Both the position numbers and the translations under genes were made by a program. The notes beneath the pieces are model-generated. The model did no database searches. It had not been told where the DNA came from and saw only the letters and a program-made list of their open reading frames with translations. Of a stretch of DNA of 64,000 nucleotides, positions 18,296 to 26,396 are shown in pieces. This DNA is from Trabulsiella guamensis ATCC 49490 (GTDB taxonomy: Bacteria > Pseudomonadota > Gammaproteobacteria > Enterobacterales > Enterobacteriaceae): assembly GCF_000734965.1 (NCBI RefSeq), contig NZ_JMTB01000117.1, positions 150,714 through 214,713 of the forward strand. Reading direction: 5' to 3'. Within the stretch, counting starts at the first letter, position 1. Each line of letters starts with the position of its first letter.

Positions 18296-18897
18296 ACGAT
18301 TGGGGCGGGCGAAGGGAAAAAGGTAATGGTGTCCGGGGAAAGCGGGTAGGGTGTCGGTGTGCAAATAGCCAGCATGCGGCCGTCTGTCAGCGTGAGATCG
18401 TTGACGAAGCCGTGTTGAGGCGAGGTACTGTCGAAATCCGCTATCTGCCAGATGTGCCCTCCGGTACGTTTTAGCATTGCTTCTTTACGCGTCCATATAC
18501 GCCAGAACATTGCAAGTTGCTGGCCTTCCCTTTCTGTCGCCAGCCATGTCTGTTCACCCGCGCTAAACACTGACTCAGCGGTTTGCCGCCAGTACTTGCG
18601 AGGACGCAGGATTTCGATATCGCAGCCAACGTCTCCCTCGTTGCCGAACAGCAGTACGATATCGTCGCCACTGTGACTCAGGTTAAACCACAGGGGAATT
18701 TCGTCCCGAAAGGCGGGTTTGCCGTTTTTGCCGTAGATAATTTCCGGCAGTGGTAAAGGGGCGAGCGCGTGGGCTAACAACACGCGACCCGCAATCCATT
18801 TTGCGCGGTTTGCGCCAGTGGGCGCCAGTGAACGCCAGGTTTCTGGCAGCACCTCCTGACTCAGAATAGATACCTTGCCCAGGATGACCTGATGCAT
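18274..18897 (-). CDS. acpT: 4'-phosphopantetheinyl transferase, AcpT-like (207 aa)
   Basis: Family motifs are complete: WFNLSHSGDD, VGCDIE (magnesium-binding D and E) and FWRIWTRKEAMLK. The N-terminus (ILGKVSILSQEVLP) and ICTPTPYPL near the end resemble E. coli AcpT. The enzyme transfers the phosphopantetheine arm of CoA to carrier proteins. Placed 2 nt after apeR as the last gene of the cluster, it most likely activates the two acyl carrier proteins ApeE and ApeF. The last dozen residues (PAPIVASRGYK) look unrelated to the family and may come from the fused downstream DNA, so the natural C-terminus may have been replaced. Confidence 0.88.
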   Translation of the reverse strand: MHQVILGKVSILSQEVLPETWRSLAPTGANRAKWIAGRVLLAHALAPLPLPEIIYGKNGKPAFRDEIPLWFNLSHSGDDIVLLFGNEGDVGCDIEILRPRKYWRQTAESVFSAGEQTWLATEREGQQLAMFWRIWTRKEAMLKRTGGHIWQIADFDSTSPQHGFVNDLTLTDGRMLAICTPTPYPLSPDTITFFPSPAPIVASRGYK

Positions 18898-18899
18898 GT

Positions 18900-20129
18900 T
18901 CAGGCCCAGCGTCGAATGACTAACGACGTATTGATCCCACCGAATGCGAAGTTATTGCTTTGCAGAAATTCGCAGTCAATATGACGCGCTTCACCCATGA
19001 TGTAATCCAGCGCCCCACATTGCGGATCTGGTTGCGTCAGGTTAATAGTGGGAGCAAACCAGCCTTCCCGCATCATCTGCAGACTCATCCATGCCTCCAG
19101 CGCGCCGCAGGCGCCGAGGGTATGGCCAAAGTAGCTTTTTAGCGATGAGATCGGCACGCTGTCGCCATACAGCGCTGCGGTGGCCTGGCTCTCGGCAATA
19201 TCACCCCGATCAGTGGCGGTGCCGTGCGCGGAAATGTAGCCGATATCCTTTGGACTCAGTCCGGCCATGTGTAACGCCTGCGTCATGCATATTTGCATGG
19301 TTTCCCGCTGCGGTTGGGTAATATGCGCGGCATCGCAGTTTGTGGCAAAGCCAATGATTTCACCGTAAATTGTCGCCCCGCGCGCAGTGGCATGTTCCAG
19401 CTCTTCAAGGACCAGCGTACCGGCGCCTTCACCAATCACCAGCCCATCGCGTTGTTGATCGAAAGGCGACGGTGTGGTTTTCGGTGCATCGTTGCGCTGG
19501 CTGGTGGCGAACAGCGTATCAAATACCGCCGCTTCGGAAGGGCACAGCTCCTCTGCGCCGCCTGCCACCATGATGGTTTGATAACCATGACGAATGGCTT
19601 CCCAGGCATAACCTATCGCCTGGCTGCCGGAAGTACAGGCACTTGAGGTGGGGATCACACGCCCACGCAGACCGAAAAACAACCCCGTATTCACGGCGGT
19701 GGTGTGCGGCATCATCTGCACATAGGTCGTACCGGTGATGTTGTTGGTGTGCTTTTCAGTGAGCATGGTGGCGAATTCACTTACCGGGCCGGTACTGCCG
19801 GTTGATGAGCCATATGCAATGCCCGTCTGCCCGCTGGTCAGAATGGGATCGTCGATCAATCCAGCCTGTTCCAGTGCCAGTTCGCTGGCACGGGTAGAGA
19901 GCAGAGAGACGCGACCCATCGCGCGAATGCGCTTGCGGGTATAATGTTCTGGCAGCACAAAATCATCAATGGGGGCGCCAAGCAAGGTGTGCAAACCATC
20001 ATAAATCTGCCATTCCGGCATACTGCGTACAGCATTTTCATAAGCCAGTAAGCGACGTGAGACTTGTTGCCAGCTATCACCAAAAGCCGTTACGCCACCC
20101 ATACCTGTAATGACAACCCGACGAGTCAT
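18900..20129 (-). CDS. apeR: Beta-ketoacyl-ACP synthase of the aryl polyene pathway, ApeR (409 aa)
   Basis: The thiolase-fold Cys-His-His set is present: SSACTSGSQ with the nucleophile, SAHGTATDRGD and KSYFGHTLGACG. The FabF-like start is RRVVITGMGGVTAFGD and the length is normal. In studied APE clusters ApeR is a self-sufficient condensing enzyme, separate from the ApeO/ApeC pair. It starts inside the end of apeQ (overlap of 4 nt), showing translational coupling. Confidence 0.92.
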   Translation of the reverse strand: MTRRVVITGMGGVTAFGDSWQQVSRRLLAYENAVRSMPEWQIYDGLHTLLGAPIDDFVLPEHYTRKRIRAMGRVSLLSTRASELALEQAGLIDDPILTSGQTGIAYGSSTGSTGPVSEFATMLTEKHTNNITGTTYVQMMPHTTAVNTGLFFGLRGRVIPTSSACTSGSQAIGYAWEAIRHGYQTIMVAGGAEELCPSEAAVFDTLFATSQRNDAPKTTPSPFDQQRDGLVIGEGAGTLVLEELEHATARGATIYGEIIGFATNCDAAHITQPQRETMQICMTQALHMAGLSPKDIGYISAHGTATDRGDIAESQATAALYGDSVPISSLKSYFGHTLGACGALEAWMSLQMMREGWFAPTINLTQPDPQCGALDYIMGEARHIDCEFLQSNNFAFGGINTSLVIRRWA

Positions 20130-20857
20130 AGCATCCCTCCGTTGATGGATATCACCTGGCGAGTCACATAACCCGCAATATCAGACATTAGATAACTTGC
20201 CAGCCCGGCGACTTCTTCTGCCTGACCCATTCGTTTCATTGGGATGATCGCCATCGCTTCTTTCAGCGCCGCGTCTTCCATTTCGATCATGCCTGTGTCA
20301 ATCAGCCCTGGCGCAATACAATTTACGGTGATTTTTCGTTTTGCCAGTTCGATAGCCAGCGCTTTAGTCGCGCCAATAATTCCGGCTTTCGCTGCGCTGT
20401 AATTCACCTGACCCCGGTTGCCCATGACCCCGGAAACAGAGGACAGCGTAATAATCCGCCCGCCCTGACGGGTGCTAATCATCGGCATAATGCACGGGTG
20501 GATAACATTATAAAAACTATCGAGGTTGGTGTGGATCACGCTATCCCAGTCGCTTTCACTGAGCGCCGGAAAGGCACCGTCGCGGGCAATACCCGCGTTA
20601 CTGACTACGCCGTACCAGGCGCCATAGTGTTCGATCTGTTGCTCAAGTATCTCGCGGCATTGCTGGCGATTGCTGACATCAAAACTCAGCAGACGTCCCT
20701 GGCCTCCCGCCTGTTCAATGCTGTACAGCGTCTCTTCTGCACCGATTTTGTCGCGATGATAATGGATGCCAACGGTAAAACCATCGGCGGCAAGCTGACG
20801 GGCAATAGCGCGTCCAATGCCTTTACTGGCGCCGGTAACCAGAACGGAACGGTTCAT
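20126..20857 (-). CDS. apeQ: 3-ketoacyl-ACP reductase, ApeQ (243 aa)
   Basis: This is a short-chain dehydrogenase of FabG type: NADPH-binding GASKGIG near residue 10, NAG in VVSNAGIARDG, the catalytic Ser in SSVSGVMG, and YSAAK with Tyr and Lys. ATG 20857 overlaps the apeP stop (ATGA); a longer reading of the same frame would run through apeP and is rejected. It reduces the keto group after each condensation, ahead of the dehydratases that create the conjugated polyene. Confidence 0.93.
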   Translation of the reverse strand: MNRSVLVTGASKGIGRAIARQLAADGFTVGIHYHRDKIGAEETLYSIEQAGGQGRLLSFDVSNRQQCREILEQQIEHYGAWYGVVSNAGIARDGAFPALSESDWDSVIHTNLDSFYNVIHPCIMPMISTRQGGRIITLSSVSGVMGNRGQVNYSAAKAGIIGATKALAIELAKRKITVNCIAPGLIDTGMIEMEDAALKEAMAIIPMKRMGQAEEVAGLASYLMSDIAGYVTRQVISINGGML

Positions 20858-21330
20858 GCCGTATCTCCCTGCCTGAAAAGTGAAACTAATTCCTCTGCCG
20901 TGGGCTGGAATGTGTTGATGCGGCCTGTTGCAACGCTGTCGCCATCGGTAAAAATCGTACAATCGAAACTGCCGAAACGTTCATCCTGCATCAGCAACCT
21001 GACATCAACGTCGAGCCGTGCGCCGCCAGGCAGCGCTCCAGTGGCACATACCAGCTCACGTGCGCCAAGCACCATGCCCAGCGTAATTGCGTTTTGCCCT
21101 TGCTGGTGACGATGCCAGCCAGACCAGACCCCAACGGTTTGCGCCATCAGCTCAAGCGCATACCAGCCGGGTAAGTTTCCCTGCGCATCAATGAAGGGCG
21201 CCAGAACACCATCGCGGGTGACTGCAACCCGGCAATGTGCACTGCTTTCTGTAACACTGACGACCTCTTCAAGCAGCAGCATCGGCGCATCATGCGGCAG
21301 ATATTCAACAGGTGGCAGATAGTGATTCAT
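20854..21330 (-). CDS. apeP: Hotdog-fold 3-hydroxyacyl-ACP dehydratase, ApeP (158 aa)
   Basis: This is a FabZ-like hotdog protein: N-terminal YLPHDAPMLLLEEVV, then GNLPGWYALELMAQTVGVWSG, where the segment matches the central helix of FabA/FabZ-like enzymes, and a conserved beta core. APE clusters carry two dehydratases, ApeI and ApeP, which make the double bonds in turn. It overlaps both neighbours by 4 nt. The catalytic pair cannot be read with certainty because the family is divergent. Confidence 0.85.
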   Translation of the reverse strand: MNHYLPPVEYLPHDAPMLLLEEVVSVTESSAHCRVAVTRDGVLAPFIDAQGNLPGWYALELMAQTVGVWSGWHRHQQGQNAITLGMVLGARELVCATGALPGGARLDVDVRLLMQDERFGSFDCTIFTDGDSVATGRINTFQPTAEELVSLFRQGDTA

Positions 21331-22496
21331 ACACTTTTTCCCAATAAAATACTGGCATTGTTGCCGCCAAAAGCGAAAGAGTTCGACAGGATCACCGGGC
21401 GTGCCAGCGGCTGAGCCTGGTGCAGAATGCCGCAGGTCGCCAGGGTCGGATCAGGTGGCGAGACGCTAAAATCCTGCGGAGGTAACGGTAAGTTATATTG
21501 CAGGATGAGCGCACAGAGGGCGGCTTCGGTGATCCCTGCGGCACCCAGCGTATGGCCGGTGAGGTGTTTGGTTGAGCTACACGGAACCCGATCGCCGAAC
21601 AGATCATGTACTACCTGAGATTCAATTTGGTCGTTAAGCGTGGTGGCGGTGCCGTGCAGGTTAATGTAGCCGACATCATCCGGCTGAAGTTCTGCATCGT
21701 TCAGTGCCTGATTGATGGCGCGGATCGCGCCTTCTCCCTGTGGATGCGGTGCTGAGATGTGCCAGGCATCGCTGGATTCTCCAACACCCAGTAGCGCAAG
21801 CGGCTGAGGCTCGCGGGTCAGCATCATCAATGCGGCTCCTTCGCCGATCGTAATGCCGCAGCGATCCCGGCCGAAGGGCTGGCAGAGCGAAGGAGAGAGC
21901 GCCTCCAGACTGTTAAAACCGTTCACTGGCATCCGGCTCAGGGTGTCCGCGCCTCCCACGATTGCGACATCAGCAAGCCCGGCCTCAATCAGGCGACGAC
22001 CGCTGATGATTGCCCGTGCGCTGGATGAGCAGGCCGTCGAAAGCGTAAATGCCGGGCCTTCCAGCTTCAGCCAGTGACTCAAAAAACGTGACGGGTCGCC
22101 CAGCTCCTGCTGCGAATATTGCCAGCGCGGGCTGGCGGCGTTATTGAGCGTCAGATGAACGTGCTCATCGCCTTCGTTCAGTCCGGAAGTGCTGGTACCC
22201 ATTATCACTGCAACACGGTCATGGCCATAATGCGCAATGGCAGCGTCAACCTGTGGCTGAATTTGCGCCAGCGCCGCCAGCAACAGTTGGTTATTGCGGG
22301 TGTGATGCCCGGAATATGATGCCGGGATGGCAGGCAATTCGCTGTCCACACCGCCGAGTATGGCGGTGGGATAGCCCTGCAACCAGCCGGCACGCGCTCG
22401 CATTCCTGGCGCCGTACCGCGCGTCAGGTTACGGGCTATCTCTGCGTTGTCATTTCCCAGAGCGTTAATCATGCCGATGGCAGAAATATAAATCAT
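21327..22496 (-). CDS. apeO: Beta-ketoacyl-ACP synthase, ApeO (389 aa)
   Basis: ATG 22496 gives MIYISAIGMINALGND, the normal KS beginning; the open frame reaches further upstream only through apeN. The catalytic residues are all visible: STACSSSAR (Cys), NLHGTATTLND (His) and TKHLTGHTLGAAG (Lys and His). ApeO is reported to work as a heterodimer with the chain-length factor ApeC to extend the aryl polyene. The C-terminus SNSFAFGGNNASILLG is typical of KAS I/II enzymes. Confidence 0.92.
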   Translation of the reverse strand: MIYISAIGMINALGNDNAEIARNLTRGTAPGMRARAGWLQGYPTAILGGVDSELPAIPASYSGHHTRNNQLLLAALAQIQPQVDAAIAHYGHDRVAVIMGTSTSGLNEGDEHVHLTLNNAASPRWQYSQQELGDPSRFLSHWLKLEGPAFTLSTACSSSARAIISGRRLIEAGLADVAIVGGADTLSRMPVNGFNSLEALSPSLCQPFGRDRCGITIGEGAALMMLTREPQPLALLGVGESSDAWHISAPHPQGEGAIRAINQALNDAELQPDDVGYINLHGTATTLNDQIESQVVHDLFGDRVPCSSTKHLTGHTLGAAGITEAALCALILQYNLPLPPQDFSVSPPDPTLATCGILHQAQPLARPVILSNSFAFGGNNASILLGKSV

Positions 22497-22497
22497 A

Positions 22498-23079
22498 TCA
22501 GTCACCCAGATATTGAATGGTGATGTGGTATTTAAAAACGTGCTGCTCGATGCTGATGGGTTCGCGCTGGCCTTCTCGCTGCATGTAGATGATTTCTGTG
22601 ACCAGGTTGCCACGCGCGTTGCGCAGTTCACGCTTGTCCCCCGCGTCGGTCAGCGTCCAGCCTTTTGGTAACTGCGGCTGCCAGGCAGCGATGGGCCAGT
22701 GGCTCAGCATGACATCCGCAAGCACCTGACTGGCAGGCGGCAGTTGTGGCACCACAATAGACTGCTCGGTATGCAGGCCGCGGTCATCATAGGTGACGAG
22801 GAAAAGACGGATCCCCACAGATGAAAGCCCCGCCAGGGTAATTTTCTTATCGTCGGCGTTGAGCATCACCAGCAATGACTGCGTTTTACCTTTAAAAGTG
22901 CCGGTCAGCAGTTGTTGCGAACTTACAGCGGGGGTAATACCCGGTGCAGGCAACGTAACGCGGGAACCCGGCTCCAGCCAGGCCTGCGGACGCCCGGTGC
23001 TATCCTGGGTTGAATGGCTGCAACCGGCAAGCAGCATGACAGTGAACAGGGCGGTAGCACGCCAGAAGGACATCCTCAT
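22498..23079 (-). CDS. apeN: DUF3261-type lipoprotein, ApeN (193 aa)
   Basis: A type II signal peptide ends MLLAGC, giving a lipid-anchored envelope protein of about 175 residues. The body is beta-rich (GTFKGKTQSLLVMLNADDKKITLAGLSS) and matches the lipoprotein seen in this slot of APE clusters. It is likely outer-membrane associated and involved in transfer of the polyene lipid after the ApeM exporter and ApeL carrier. No enzymatic motif is seen. The start ATG overlaps the stop of apeM. Confidence 0.82.
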   Translation of the reverse strand: MRMSFWRATALFTVMLLAGCSHSTQDSTGRPQAWLEPGSRVTLPAPGITPAVSSQQLLTGTFKGKTQSLLVMLNADDKKITLAGLSSVGIRLFLVTYDDRGLHTEQSIVVPQLPPASQVLADVMLSHWPIAAWQPQLPKGWTLTDAGDKRELRNARGNLVTEIIYMQREGQREPISIEQHVFKYHITIQYLGD

Positions 23080-25400
23080 TATCGTTTTTCTCTTTTTTTG
23101 TCAGGCATTGCCAGTGGAGACAGCAGATATGCGGCAAAAATGCCGCTCACCAGCACAATGCCGAAGCTGCTTATCGCCTGCGTGGCGCTGAAAACCAGCA
23201 TACCCAGCGTCAGAAGGGTGGTGATCATCGCGAGCGTAATCGCCAGGAGCGACGTTAACGGCGTTCCGCGCGGGTTACTGAAAAACAGCGTGTAATTAAT
23301 ACCGATCCCTAATACCAGTACCAGCGCCAGTAATGAAAACAGGTTGATGGTGTGCCCGCTTAGTGACAGTGCCGCCAGCCCGCATCCCAGTGAGAGCACC
23401 GAGGGAATCAGGCTAATGAACCCCTTGCGCCAGCCCAGACGGAAGATGGCTCCGCAGGCAATCACGTCCAGCGCCACGCCCAGCAGTACCGTTAAAATCG
23501 TCCGGTACAGGCCGAACAGGGAATCAAATGTTTGCTTGCGATCGACCCACGCTACACCAGGGTGTAACTTCGCCAGCGCATTCAGCGCCGCGCTCTCTTT
23601 AACGCCTTCGGTGGGAATGAGCACGCCGCTCATTCCGTCAGGCAGCGTCAGCCACATCAGACGCCAGCCTTCGCTGGCCGGGCTGGCAAGCCAGGTGTCA
23701 ACAGAAACCGGCATGGCGCTGAGATCGGGTTTCACCGCTGTCATCCCCGCATTGGCCAGCACCTGGCTGACCGTCGGCGCTGCCTCGCGCAACAGTTGCA
23801 AATCCTGCTGCTGGCGCGCCAGTGAGTTAAGTGGCAGGGTGCGGAAATTCGCGAGCAGTTTGTCATGACGCGCTTTCTCCAGTGCCGGAATAAACGCCTC
23901 CATGCGGGTCAGCGTCTGCTCTGGTGTATCGCCATAAACCACAAACCATTTCTGATCGACGCTCTGTCCGGTCAGACGGGTAATCGCTTTTTCCTGCGCC
24001 AGAATAGTGGGCGGCAGTGCCTGTAGCTGGGAAATATCATCATCCACGCGCAGTGTCGCCAGACCTGCAAGCGAAAGGATCGCCAGTACCACAGGAAGCC
24101 CTGTGGACAGTGTTTTGTTTCGCCGCCAGGCGGCCAGCCAGCGTAGCATGACTGTCATTGCCGGAACCGGTCGAACCGGCAGGCCGCGACATAACCACGG
24201 ATGCCAGAACAGGACGGTCAGGCAGGAGGCGCTTAACCCGGCAGCAGCAAACACCGCCATCTGGCGAATGCCAGGGAACGGCGCAAGCATCATGATCAGA
24301 TACGCCGCCACCGTTGTTAGCAGTGCCAGCAGCAGGGCGTTTCGCACTTTTTGCAGGCTTTGCCACGGTGATGATTCCGCGCCGTGCACCATCCGTTCCG
24401 TCAGATAATAGAGCGTATAGTCTGCGGAAATACCGATAATGCTCATGCTCATCACCAGCGTCATCAGATGTAACTCGCCAAACAAAAGCAGCGTGACTAC
24501 CGAACCCGCGAGCGCACCGGTGCCAATGGAAATTAAACAAAGGAGTAGTGGTCGCAGTGAACGGAATGTCACAACGATAAGCAGGATCACCCCAAGGATC
24601 GTTGCCACACCCAGCGTAGAGACATCGCGCTTTGCCTGCTGGCTGGCGTAATCGCTATAGAATACGGTACCGCGCGACAGAAGCTGCGCCTGGGGGAAAC
24701 GGGTTTTGAAGGCGGTTTCCCTGTCGTTCAGTTCGCTCACCAACTGGTGGGTTTGCTGCATATCGAAAGAGTTACCCGCCAGCTCGCCATGCAGCAGATA
24801 CCAGAAATTACCGTCCTCGTCCTGAGTGACCAGCCAGCCATCCATCAGGCGCAAACGCGTGCTGTTTTGCGCCATCGCCAGCTGTGAACCACGCATTAAC
24901 ATCAGCGGATCGTTTTGCAATTCTTTACCGCTGACGCCGGAAAAAGCGGAGTAGAGCTGTGACAGGATCCATTGCGCCTGCGCGTTTCCTCCGTGTTGCA
25001 GCCGTTCGCGAGTGGCAGCGTCGATAAGTCCGTTGCGATGCTGCCAGTAGAACGCGCCCCACGCCTGCTGATCGCTGGCATTCATTGCCCCTTTCACACC
25101 GGCGAGCGCTGGTGTGGTTTTTAACTGCGCGAGCCACGCCTGCGCCGCCGTTGGATCCGCTGTTTTCCCCGGGCTTACCAGCCAGACCAGTTGCCGGTCG
25201 AGGCGCTGCATAAATCCATCATTCAGGGCGGGTGGAATGGCGCCCAGCGCCTGTTTCGGCAACATCGCCAGCACACTGCTGTTCAGTCTGGTTTGCGGCA
25301 AAAGCAACAGTAGCGCGCCCAGCATGAGCGCGCAGGTAACACCCCAGAGCAGCGCAAGGCGCCTGGCATTATTGGGCGGCAAAGCGTTGGCGTTCGTCAT
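23079..25400 (-). CDS. apeM: MMPL/RND-family exporter, ApeM (773 aa)
   Basis: A large inner-membrane transporter with two repeats, each having a first transmembrane helix, a periplasmic loop of 180-200 residues and a bundle of helices (VATILGVILLIVVTFRSLRPLLLCL; LLALVLVLGIGINYTLFF). The Asp- and Tyr-containing helix IIGISADYTLYYLTERM matches the proton-relay helix of MMPL proteins. It probably moves the finished aryl polyene lipid out of the inner membrane towards ApeL and ApeN. It overlaps apeL by 32 nt. Confidence 0.9.
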   Translation of the reverse strand: MTNANALPPNNARRLALLWGVTCALMLGALLLLLPQTRLNSSVLAMLPKQALGAIPPALNDGFMQRLDRQLVWLVSPGKTADPTAAQAWLAQLKTTPALAGVKGAMNASDQQAWGAFYWQHRNGLIDAATRERLQHGGNAQAQWILSQLYSAFSGVSGKELQNDPLMLMRGSQLAMAQNSTRLRLMDGWLVTQDEDGNFWYLLHGELAGNSFDMQQTHQLVSELNDRETAFKTRFPQAQLLSRGTVFYSDYASQQAKRDVSTLGVATILGVILLIVVTFRSLRPLLLCLISIGTGALAGSVVTLLLFGELHLMTLVMSMSIIGISADYTLYYLTERMVHGAESSPWQSLQKVRNALLLALLTTVAAYLIMMLAPFPGIRQMAVFAAAGLSASCLTVLFWHPWLCRGLPVRPVPAMTVMLRWLAAWRRNKTLSTGLPVVLAILSLAGLATLRVDDDISQLQALPPTILAQEKAITRLTGQSVDQKWFVVYGDTPEQTLTRMEAFIPALEKARHDKLLANFRTLPLNSLARQQQDLQLLREAAPTVSQVLANAGMTAVKPDLSAMPVSVDTWLASPASEGWRLMWLTLPDGMSGVLIPTEGVKESAALNALAKLHPGVAWVDRKQTFDSLFGLYRTILTVLLGVALDVIACGAIFRLGWRKGFISLIPSVLSLGCGLAALSLSGHTINLFSLLALVLVLGIGINYTLFFSNPRGTPLTSLLAITLAMITTLLTLGMLVFSATQAISSFGIVLVSGIFAAYLLSPLAMPDKKREKR

Positions 25401-25974
25401 CGGTCAGTTGGGCTGGCGTCAGTTGATGTTGTGACAGGATGATATGCGTCCGATCGCCCTGTTTGTCGTTAAGCTGGATCGCCTCCAGATATGTTTTTCC
25501 TGCCAGGTCGATGGTGGCAAAAATCTTATCCAGTGGCGTGGTGATCGGCGTCAGGCGCAGAGTCCAGCGACCGTCGCCTTTGTCCTGAAAATCGACCTGG
25601 AAGTTTTGCTCCAGCACTTTCCTGTCAGCCTGAAAGAGTGCCCGCAACAGGTGGTTGAACTGAAACATCTGCGGATTGTTTTCTGCAGTGATCACCTGCG
25701 GTGACTGGCCGTTGATCCTCTGAACCATGCGGGTGTCGTCAAGCATCAACATCATCGGGAAAGGCGAGGTTTGATCCCAGAGCAGCCCGGTATCGCGTGC
25801 GATAAGCATCTGCCCCTGCGAGCGCAGCGGTTGCGGCATATCTTTGATGGTCCGTGTCTGGGCGAAATGGGCACGGATCACCGGTTGTTCAGTAAAGCGC
25901 TGTTGAAGTTCATCGAGCGTGACGGCGTGGCTCCAGGGGCTGAGCAGCAGAATAACAACGGGCCAGAATTTCAT
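25369..25974 (-). CDS. apeL: LolA-like periplasmic carrier, ApeL (201 aa)
   Basis: A signal peptide (MKFWPVVILLLSPWSHA) is followed by a LolA-type start (LDELQQRFTEQPVIRAHFAQTRTI) and the beta-barrel segments GLLWDQTSPFPMMLMLDD and GDGRWTLRLTP. LolA-fold proteins carry hydrophobic ligands across the periplasm in an open beta half-barrel. Here the cargo is probably the aryl polyene lipid. Its ATG overlaps the stop of apeK. Confidence 0.9.
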   Translation of the reverse strand: MKFWPVVILLLSPWSHAVTLDELQQRFTEQPVIRAHFAQTRTIKDMPQPLRSQGQMLIARDTGLLWDQTSPFPMMLMLDDTRMVQRINGQSPQVITAENNPQMFQFNHLLRALFQADRKVLEQNFQVDFQDKGDGRWTLRLTPITTPLDKIFATIDLAGKTYLEAIQLNDKQGDRTHIILSQHQLTPAQLTDDERQRFAAQ

Positions 25975-26393
25975 GGTGCAACTCCTATGCGTTCAAACAG
26001 GACGGGAGGGCTGACAAAACAAAGCTCCCGACTCTTCTCGTCCACGGCGACCTGAATGGTGTAACCTGTAGTGGTGCGTTTACCGCTGATGGCATCAAAA
26101 ATCTGATAGCTGATCCGAAGGCGATTTTCGTACTCTTCGAGTTGCGCGCGTACACGAAAACGCTGCTCGAAAGTCAGTACATCACGGTATTTCACTCGCG
26201 TATCGACCACCGGCCAGAGATAGCCTGAGGCTTTCATCTGGCGGTAACCATAATCGAACTGGTTCAGCAGGGCTTCGCGGGCAATTTCGAAGTAACGAAA
26301 ATAGTTGCCGTGCCACACGACACCCATCATATCCACATCGTGAAACGGGACGGTCAATTCTACTTCTGCGGTAAAGCGGGGATCATCAAGCAC
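25971..26393 (-). CDS. apeK: 4-hydroxybenzoyl-CoA-type thioesterase, ApeK (140 aa)
   Basis: This is a hotdog thioesterase with the signature FHDVDMMGVVWHGNYFRYFEIAREAL; the catalytic Asp is in DVDMMG and HGNY marks the 4HBT/YbgC group. The likely start is GTG 26393, since no in-frame ATG lies near and it follows the apeJ stop by 3 nt. It may release or edit acyl chains from the carrier proteins. In APE clusters it is an accessory rather than a core enzyme. Confidence 0.88.
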   Translation of the reverse strand: MLDDPRFTAEVELTVPFHDVDMMGVVWHGNYFRYFEIAREALLNQFDYGYRQMKASGYLWPVVDTRVKYRDVLTFEQRFRVRAQLEEYENRLRISYQIFDAISGKRTTTGYTIQVAVDEKSRELCFVSPPVLFERIGVAP

Positions 26394-26396
26394 CCA

